From assembly GCA_035552775.1 (NCBI GenBank), contig DASZKW010000036.1:1-64000 (forward strand): a DNA stretch of 64,000 nt, read 5' to 3'. The DNA comes from DASZKW01 sp035552775. GTDB taxonomy: Bacteria; Actinomycetota; Acidimicrobiia; Acidimicrobiales; Palsa-688. Shown here one piece after another: positions 58,566 to 64,000 of the stretch. The notes beneath the pieces are model-generated. The model saw only the letters and a list, made by a program, of their open reading frames with translations. It was not told the DNA's origin and searched no databases. Both the position numbers and the translations under genes were made by a program. Position 1 is the stretch's first letter; every line of letters starts with the position of its first letter.

Positions 58566-60950
58566 TCAGCTGGGTGGGGCCAGCCAGAGCACCGATAGCG
58601 GCGGCAGGGTCAGCGCAGCCGAATAGGGCTGACCGTGCCAACCCGTCGGCGTGGCCTCCACCTGGCCCTGGTTTCCCAGCCCGCTGCCTCCCCACTCGAC
58701 GGCATCGGTGTTGAGGAGCTCCAACCAGCGACCGGGGCGTGGCAGGCCTATGCGGTACCCGAGGTGGGGAACCGGCGTCAGGTTGGCGACACAAGCCACC
58801 ACCTCCGGACCCTCCTGACGGTGGCCGGCGTCGGGCCAGGCCGGGTCACCAGGAGCGGCGGGAGCCCTCCAACGCAGGAAGGACACGATGCTGTGCTCGG
58901 TGTCACTGGCGTCGATCCAGCTGAAGCCCTCATATGTCATGTCCTGCTCCCAGAGCGCAGGCTGGCGGCGGTACACCGAGTTGATCGAGGCGACCATGTC
59001 GTGCAGCTTGCGGTGATCCTCCCACTCCAGGCACCACCAGTCGAGGTCGCGGTCGTGGTTCCACTCCCGCTCCTGAGCTATCTCGCCCCCCATGAACAGC
59101 ATCTGCTTGCCCGGGTGGGCCCACATCCAGCCGTACAGGGCCCGCAGGTTGGACATCTGCTGCCAGCGGTCACCGGGCATCTTGTTCAGCAGGGACCGCT
59201 TGCCGTAGACGACCTCGTCGTGGGAGAGGGGAAGGATGAAGTTCTCGCTCCACGCGTACACGAGACCGAACGTCAGCTCTCCCTGGTGGTAACGGCGAAA
59301 GACCGGGTCCTGCTCGAAATAGCCGAGGGTGTCGTGCATCCAGCCCATGTTCCACTTGTAGCCGAAGCCGAGGCCACCGACGTAGGTGGGCCGTGACACG
59401 CCGGGCCACGCCGTGGACTCCTCCGCGATAGTGGTGGCACCCGGGTACGAGCCGAACAGCGCCTCGTTGACCTCCTTGAGCAGGCTGACCGCGTCGAGGT
59501 TCTCCCTGCCTCCGAACTGGTTCGGCACCCACTCGCCCGCCTTGCGGGAGTAATCGAGGTAGAGCATGGAGGCGACCGCGTCGACGCGAAGCGCGTCGAT
59601 GTGGAACTGCTCGACCCAGTACAAGGCGTTGGCCACGAGGAAGTTGCGCACCTCGTTGCGCCCGAAGTTGAACACGTAGGTGCCCCAGTCGGGGTGGAAC
59701 CCCATGCGTGGGTCGGCGTGCTCGTAGAGGGCGGTGCCGTCGAATCGGGCCAGTGCGAAGGCGTCGGTCGGGAAATGTGCAGGCACCCAGTCGACGATCA
59801 CCCCGAGCCCGGCCCGGTGACAGGCGTCGATGAAGGCCCGGAAGTCGTCCGGCGATCCGAAACGGCTGGTCGGGGCGTAGTAGCCCGTCACCTGGTAGCC
59901 CCACGAGCCCGAGAACGGGTGCTCGGCGACCGGCATGAGCTCGATGTGGGTGAAACCGAGGTCGGCGACGTAGGCGGGAAGCTGGTCGGCCAGCTCCCGG
60001 TAGGTGAGCGGGCGTCCCCCCCCGTAACCGTCGCTGGTGTGGCGCCACGACCCGAGATGCACCTCGTACACCGACATCGGCCGCCGGTAGGGATCGCCGG
60101 CGGCACGCTCGACCAACCAGGTGGCGTCGGACCATTCGTGGGCCGGCGGCGCCGCGATCACGCTGGCCGTACCGGGCGGGACCTCGGTGGCTTGGGCCAT
60201 GGGATCGGCCTTCAGCACCACGCTGCCGTCGCTGATCACCAGTTCGTACTTGTACCGGGCGCCGGCCTCGAGTCCGGGGACGAAGAGCTCCCAGACCCCC
60301 GAGGAACCGAGCGAGCGCATCTGGTGGATCCGGCCGTCCCAGAAGTTCCAGTCCCCCACCACCCGGACCGCCTGGGCGTTGGGAGCCCACACCGCGAACG
60401 ACACGCCGTCCATCCCGTCGTGACAGCGGGGGTGGGCGCCGAGCACCTCCCACAGGCGGTGATGACGGCCCTCCCCGAACAGGTGCAGGTCCATGTCGCC
60501 GAGGGTGGGCCACGACCGGTACGGGTCATCGAAGTCGAAGGTGATCGTCGTCCCGTGCTGGTCGTACTCCGCCTCCAGGCGGTAGCTCGGGGCACCGTCG
60601 GGTATCGGCGCCTCGAACAGCCCGGCGGGGTGAACCCGGGTCATGGGCGTGCGCGCCTCTGCCGCCGGGCCCCGTTCCCCGCTCAGAGGGCCGCTCGGGC
60701 CCCGTTCCCCGCTCAAAGGGCCGCTCGGGCCCCGTTCCCCGCTCAGAGGGCCGCTCGGGCCCGCGAGCAGGTGCATGGCCGCGGCGTCCGGGCGGAAAGC
60801 CCGCACCAGGCCGTGGTGGCGGCCGAGCACGTGGTGTGGATCGCCGTGGCGACCCGCCACTATCAGCTCCAACTCGCGCTCCAAGGCGCCGTCGCGGTCC
60901 GGAGGCGTCTCGTGGCGCGCCCCACGATCGGCGTGGTGCGTGGTCGCCAT
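58566..60950 (-). CDS. glgB: 1,4-alpha-glucan branching enzyme
   Basis: GlgB transfers alpha-1,4 chains to make alpha-1,6 branches in glycogen. The 794-residue GH13 protein has an N1 domain (DPHHVLGRHHGLVRAFRPDA through MTRVHPAGLFEAPIP), a CBM48 domain (SFAVWAPNAQAVRVVGDWNFWDG) and the barrel with the nucleophile Asp457 (DALRVDAVASM), acid Glu510 (IAEESTAWP) and LSHDEVVYGK. Three copies of ERGPSGPLSG interrupt the N1 domain at about residues 64-93. ATG 60950 has TACAAG seven bases upstream; the frame continues 235 codons upstream antisense to mak and is rejected. Confidence 0.96.
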   Translation of the reverse strand: MATTHHADRGARHETPPDRDGALERELELIVAGRHGDPHHVLGRHHGLVRAFRPDAAAMHLLAGPSGPLSGERGPSGPLSGERGPSGPLSGERGPAAEARTPMTRVHPAGLFEAPIPDGAPSYRLEAEYDQHGTTITFDFDDPYRSWPTLGDMDLHLFGEGRHHRLWEVLGAHPRCHDGMDGVSFAVWAPNAQAVRVVGDWNFWDGRIHQMRSLGSSGVWELFVPGLEAGARYKYELVISDGSVVLKADPMAQATEVPPGTASVIAAPPAHEWSDATWLVERAAGDPYRRPMSVYEVHLGSWRHTSDGYGGGRPLTYRELADQLPAYVADLGFTHIELMPVAEHPFSGSWGYQVTGYYAPTSRFGSPDDFRAFIDACHRAGLGVIVDWVPAHFPTDAFALARFDGTALYEHADPRMGFHPDWGTYVFNFGRNEVRNFLVANALYWVEQFHIDALRVDAVASMLYLDYSRKAGEWVPNQFGGRENLDAVSLLKEVNEALFGSYPGATTIAEESTAWPGVSRPTYVGGLGFGYKWNMGWMHDTLGYFEQDPVFRRYHQGELTFGLVYAWSENFILPLSHDEVVYGKRSLLNKMPGDRWQQMSNLRALYGWMWAHPGKQMLFMGGEIAQEREWNHDRDLDWWCLEWEDHRKLHDMVASINSVYRRQPALWEQDMTYEGFSWIDASDTEHSIVSFLRWRAPAAPGDPAWPDAGHRQEGPEVVACVANLTPVPHLGYRIGLPRPGRWLELLNTDAVEWGGSGLGNQGQVEATPTGWHGQPYSAALTLPPLSVLWLAPPS
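60671..60760 (-). repeat. Three 30-bp units inserted in the N1 domain of glgB
   Basis: Units at 60671-60700, 60701-60730 and 60731-60760 each begin CCCGTTCCCCGCTCAGAGGG on the plus strand; the middle one differs by one base. They are in frame (GPSGPLSGER) in a loop between the conserved halves of the GlgB N1 domain. Confidence 0.93.
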
Positions 60951-61066
60951 GGTCTTGCTTGTACCCGAATTTCCCCGAGCGCGAACCGCCCCGCTCCCGG
61001 CGCCCGCCGCTGGTCTCCGCGGCGCCGGCGGGGGCACGTCCGACGGGCCCGACGGGCCGGGCGGGA
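60951..61066 (-). promoter_or_regulatory. Gap between mak and glgB with -10-like TACAAG
   Basis: On the minus strand TACAAG (60963-60958) is followed by seven bases and the glgB ATG, suggesting glgB can be transcribed separately from treS-mak. The rest of this 116-bp gap is GC-rich; no other feature is seen. Confidence 0.4.
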
Positions 61067-62473
61067 TCACCGTTGCCCCGTGGATGCCAGCAGCCTGGTG
61101 ACGGCACCGAGCGGGATGGAAGCCCAATCCGGCCTGTAAGCGCGCTCGTAGTCGAGCTCGTAGAGGGCCTTGTCCACCTCGTAGGCGGCGAGGACCGCCG
61201 ACCATGTGGGGGTGTCGCCAGGGAGGAGCGCGTCGATGCCCCCGGCCTGGCGGTAGCCCCCGAGGAAGGCGTCTCTGTTGTGCCACTCCCAGGCGTCGGC
61301 CCGGGGCACGAGGGCGGCGACCTCGGCGTCGGCGCGCTCGCCGAGCACGAAGCGCGACGCGTACTGCAATGAGCGCAACATGCCCGCCACGTCCTTGAGC
61401 GGCGACGACGGACGCACACGCTCCTCCAGGGCCCGCGCCGGTTCGCCCTCGAAGTCGAGGACATACCACCCCGAGTCGGTCCTCATGACCTGACCCAGGT
61501 GATAGTCGCCGTGTACCCGGATGGCAGGTCCCGGATCGCCCACGGCGCGCAGTCCGCCCACGAACGGCGCTATCGCGCCCGGCAGGCCACCACCGACCTC
61601 GGCGCCTACACGCACCAGCCGCTCCTCCACCGAGTTGAGCAGAGCCGGCCACCACAGTTCGGCGAGAGCCCGCCGCTCGACGCCGAATGCGGCTGCCATG
61701 GCCAGGTGCATCTCGGCGGTCATCCTCCCCAGCCGGGCCGCCTCGGCGGAAAAGTCGCCACCGACCTCAGCGGGATCGGACGACGACGCCGCGTAGAAAT
61801 CACGCAGCGACGTCAGGGCGAGCGCCCACCCCTCCGAGCCGCCGGCGAGGAATCGCTGGGCGAACGCAAGGTCCTGGCCCTGGTACCGCCAGTGGGCGAC
61901 AGGGGCGGCCACACGCGTGAAACCCGCCTCGCTGAGGGCGGTGGTCACCTCGACGTCGGGATTGGCTCCCTCGAGCAGGCGCCGGAACAGCTTGAGGATG
62001 ATGCGGTCGTCGTAGACGAGTGAGGTGTTGGACTGCTCCGCGCTCACCGGGCGCACACGCTCCGCCGACTCCGACCCGTCGCTCACCACCGCGAGCAGGG
62101 CGAGGGCGAGCTCGGGATCGAGGGTGGCGTCGTAGTAATACTTGGAGCCGACGGCACCCAGGACCTCGGCGTCGTGGCCGCCTAGGAAATCCGCCGGTTC
62201 GCCGCCCGGCCGCTCCCCGATCAGCACCTGGTATCGAGCGCCCTCCCCTTCGACTCGGGCCCACAGCAGACGGCGTTGAGCGACGGTCGTCACCAGCTCG
62301 CCCGCGGTCACCACGCTTACGTCGTCGTCACCGGGTTCGGCCGAGCCCGCGTACCAGCGCTGCCGGCCAAGGTAGGCGGGGATCATGGCGTCCACGCCGG
62401 GCGGCAAGGGGCCCAACACCAGCTCCCGGTTCACGGTCGCACTCTGTCGGTCACGCCGGCCTCCCATCGCCAT
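61067..62473 (-). CDS. mak: Maltokinase
   Basis: Maltokinase phosphorylates maltose to maltose-1-phosphate, the donor for GlgE. The 468-residue aminoglycoside-phosphotransferase-like protein has YLGRQRWYAG at the N-terminus, SNTSLVYDDRIILKLFRRL and the active-site RVHGDYHLGQVMRT followed by YVLDFEGEPARALEER, all maltokinase signatures. ATG 62473 lies 6 bp after the treS stop, with GAGGCGGG overlapping that gap. TreS upstream and GlgB downstream define the trehalose-to-glycogen route; glgE is not in the window. Confidence 0.94.
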   Translation of the reverse strand: MAMGGRRDRQSATVNRELVLGPLPPGVDAMIPAYLGRQRWYAGSAEPGDDDVSVVTAGELVTTVAQRRLLWARVEGEGARYQVLIGERPGGEPADFLGGHDAEVLGAVGSKYYYDATLDPELALALLAVVSDGSESAERVRPVSAEQSNTSLVYDDRIILKLFRRLLEGANPDVEVTTALSEAGFTRVAAPVAHWRYQGQDLAFAQRFLAGGSEGWALALTSLRDFYAASSSDPAEVGGDFSAEAARLGRMTAEMHLAMAAAFGVERRALAELWWPALLNSVEERLVRVGAEVGGGLPGAIAPFVGGLRAVGDPGPAIRVHGDYHLGQVMRTDSGWYVLDFEGEPARALEERVRPSSPLKDVAGMLRSLQYASRFVLGERADAEVAALVPRADAWEWHNRDAFLGGYRQAGGIDALLPGDTPTWSAVLAAYEVDKALYELDYERAYRPDWASIPLGAVTRLLASTGQR

Positions 62474-62479
62474 CCCGCC

Positions 62480-64000
62480 TCAACCGTCTGTCAGCTCGAA
62501 CCAGTAGAAGCCGTACGGCGCCAGGGTCACGAAGTACGGCAGTTCGCCGATCCGGGGGAACGGCGTGCGTCCGAGCAACTCTATGGGCACCTTGCCCTCC
62601 CAGCGCTGTAAGGGAAGCTCGGCCGGCTGCGCGAAGCGGGACAGGTTGCACACGCAAAAGACGGTGTCGGGCGCCTCACCGCGGCTGGCTGCGCCACCGC
62701 CGACCACCGTGCGGGTCGAACGCATGTAGGCGAGGACCGACGGGTTGTCGGTCGACACCACGTCGAAGGTCCCGGTCCCGAACACGGGGTGCTGTTTGCG
62801 CACCTCGAGCATCCGCTTGGTCCAGTGCAGTTGAGAGCTCGGGTTGCGGAGGCCCGCCTCCACGTTGACCGACTGGTAACCGTAGACGGGGTCCATGATC
62901 GCGGGCAGGTAGAGCTGGGCGAAGTCGGCCCGGCTGAAGCCGGCGTTGCGGTCGGGGGACCACTGCATCGGGGTGCGCACACCGTCACGGTCGCCGAGGT
63001 AGATGTTGTCCCCCATCCCGATCTCGTCGCCGTAGTACAGGATCGGTGAGCCGGGAAAGCTGAAAAGGAGGGCGTGGAGAAGCTCGGCGACCCGGCGGTC
63101 GTTGTCCACCAGAGGCATGAGACGGCGGCCGATACCCATGTTCCTTTTCATGCGGGGTTCCTTGGCATACTCCGCCCACATGTAGTCGCGCTCCTCGTCG
63201 GTGACCATCTCCAACGTGAGCTCGTCGTGGTTGCGCAAGAAGATGCCCCATTGGCACCCGTCGGGGATGTCGGGCGTGCGCGACAGGATCTCGGTGATGG
63301 GGTGACGCTGTTGGCGCCGCAGCGCCATGAACATCCTGGGCATGACCGGGAAGTGGAAGCACATCTGGCACTCGTCGTCGTCGCCGAAGTACTCGACCAC
63401 GTCCTCGGGCCACTGGTTGGCCTCGGCCAGGAGCACCTTTCCGGGGTAGAGGTCGTCGACCTCCTTGCGTAGGCGCTTCAGGTAGTTGTGGGTCTCGGGC
63501 AGGTTCTCCCCGTTGGTGCCCTCCCGCTCGAAGAGGTAGGGCACCGCGTCGAGGCGGAAGCCGTCTAGGCCTATGTCGAGCCAGTAGCGGAGGACGTCGA
63601 GCATCGTCTCGGCGACCTCGGGATTGTCGTAGTTGAGATCGGGCTGATGGGCGAAGAAGCGGTGCCAGTAGAACTGGCCCCGTTTGGCGTCAAAGGTCCA
63701 GTTGGACTTCTCGGTGTCGACGAAGATCACGCGCGCATCGGCGTAGCGGGTGTCGTCGTCGCTCCACACATACCAATCCGCCTTCGGATTGGTGCGGCCC
63801 TCTCGCGACTGCACGAACCAAGGGTGCTGGTCGCTGGTGTGGTTCATGACCAGATCGGCGATGATCCGTATGCCGCGCTTATGGGACTCCTCGACCAGCT
63901 CGACCGCATCGGCCAGGTCCCCGTACTCCGGCAGCACGGTCCAGAAATCACTTATGTCGTAGCCACCGTCGCGAAGCGGGGACTGGTAGAACGGCAACAG
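62480..64000 (-). CDS. treS: Trehalose synthase / maltose alpha-D-glucosyltransferase, 5' end beyond the window
   Basis: TreS interconverts trehalose and maltose and works in complex with maltokinase. The visible 506 residues of this GH13 enzyme include SPLRDGGYDISDFW, IADLVMNHTSDQHPWF, the nucleophile region GFRLDAVPYLFEREGTNGENLPET, LLAEANQWPEDVVEYFG with the acid Glu, and FLRNHDELTLEMV, then a C-terminal beta domain. The frame is open through base 64000 (LLPFYQSP), so the gene continues off the right edge and the first about 80 residues are missing. Confidence 0.97.
   Translation of the reverse strand: MLPFYQSPLRDGGYDISDFWTVLPEYGDLADAVELVEESHKRGIRIIADLVMNHTSDQHPWFVQSREGRTNPKADWYVWSDDDTRYADARVIFVDTEKSNWTFDAKRGQFYWHRFFAHQPDLNYDNPEVAETMLDVLRYWLDIGLDGFRLDAVPYLFEREGTNGENLPETHNYLKRLRKEVDDLYPGKVLLAEANQWPEDVVEYFGDDDECQMCFHFPVMPRMFMALRRQQRHPITEILSRTPDIPDGCQWGIFLRNHDELTLEMVTDEERDYMWAEYAKEPRMKRNMGIGRRLMPLVDNDRRVAELLHALLFSFPGSPILYYGDEIGMGDNIYLGDRDGVRTPMQWSPDRNAGFSRADFAQLYLPAIMDPVYGYQSVNVEAGLRNPSSQLHWTKRMLEVRKQHPVFGTGTFDVVSTDNPSVLAYMRSTRTVVGGGAASRGEAPDTVFCVCNLSRFAQPAELPLQRWEGKVPIELLGRTPFPRIGELPYFVTLAPYGFYWFELTDG

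Noticed and set aside
60951..61655. Upstream extension of the glgB frame by 235 codons
   Set aside because: The extension is antisense-frame sequence overlapping mak; GlgB homology begins right after ATG 60950, which has a -10-like element.

Overview
The window is GC-rich, densely coding bacterial chromosome with few gaps. It looks like an actinobacterium outside the mycolic-acid group, most likely Acidimicrobiia. The grounds are the dTDP-rhamnose/WbbL/ManB linker genes next to F420 genes (cofD-cofE), an acyl-CoA carboxylase alpha subunit beside birA, a PASTA kinase, an actinobacterial L,D-transpeptidase, the TreS-Mak-GlgB glycogen route, and many leaderless starts. Two blocks follow gene orders known from Mycobacterium: fbiA-fbiB / manB-wbbL-rmlD / birA-accA3, and iscS-mnmA-ligA-gatC-gatA-gatB-ilvB-ilvN-ilvC-leuC-leuD. 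The genus assignment is inference.

Layout. 0-0.3 kb: 5' fragment of an IS200/IS605 transposase and its left-end hairpins. 0.3-4.4 kb: an acetyltransferase and three GT4 glycosyltransferases. 4.4-6.1 kb: cofD-cofE. 6.2-14.4 kb: two minus-strand operons, rmlA-rmlC and rmlB-rmlD-uxs-wbbL-orf-manB-galE, the second joined mostly by 4-bp stop/start overlaps. 14.4-16.9 kb: birA and the biotinylated carboxylase, divergent around one short shared promoter. 17-23.4 kb: flavoprotein reductase, methylmalonyl-CoA mutase subunit, an AbiEi/DUF559 protein, a lipoprotein, a rhodanese-MoeB fusion and a nitroreductase. 23.5-33.3 kb: a hypothetical, a hydrolase, leuCD, a D-2-hydroxyacid dehydrogenase, glsB, aspartate aminotransferase and serC. 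33.4-37.3 kb: an ABC transporter and a D,D-carboxypeptidase. 37.4-43.8 kb: ilvBNC behind a transcription attenuator, a second AbiEi/DUF559 protein, and ilvD. 43.8-54.5 kb: a DUF4333 lipoprotein, gatCAB, an SCP2 protein, and nifS-mnmA-ligA-PASTA kinase. 54.5-58.5 kb: a repeat-bearing hypothetical, galT and an L,D-transpeptidase. 58.6-64 kb: treS-mak-glgB, with treS running off the right edge.

How the genes work together. rmlABCD make dTDP-rhamnose, manB makes GDP-mannose, uxs and galE make further UDP-sugars, and the glycosyltransferases use them. ilvBNCD, leuCD, serC and the aminotransferase cover branched-chain amino acid and serine synthesis. treS, mak and glgB feed the maltose-1-phosphate glycogen pathway. 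The most notable signals outside genes are the ilvB attenuator with its 12-residue leader peptide, a fixed-distance [T/C]ANNNT element 6-8 nt before about two dozen start codons (one of which implies an ATC start), palindromes at matching distances upstream of both AbiEi/DUF559 paralogues, and many short tandem repeats, most with a period of 15 or 30 bp. Start codons below were chosen with those signals and are marked where uncertain.
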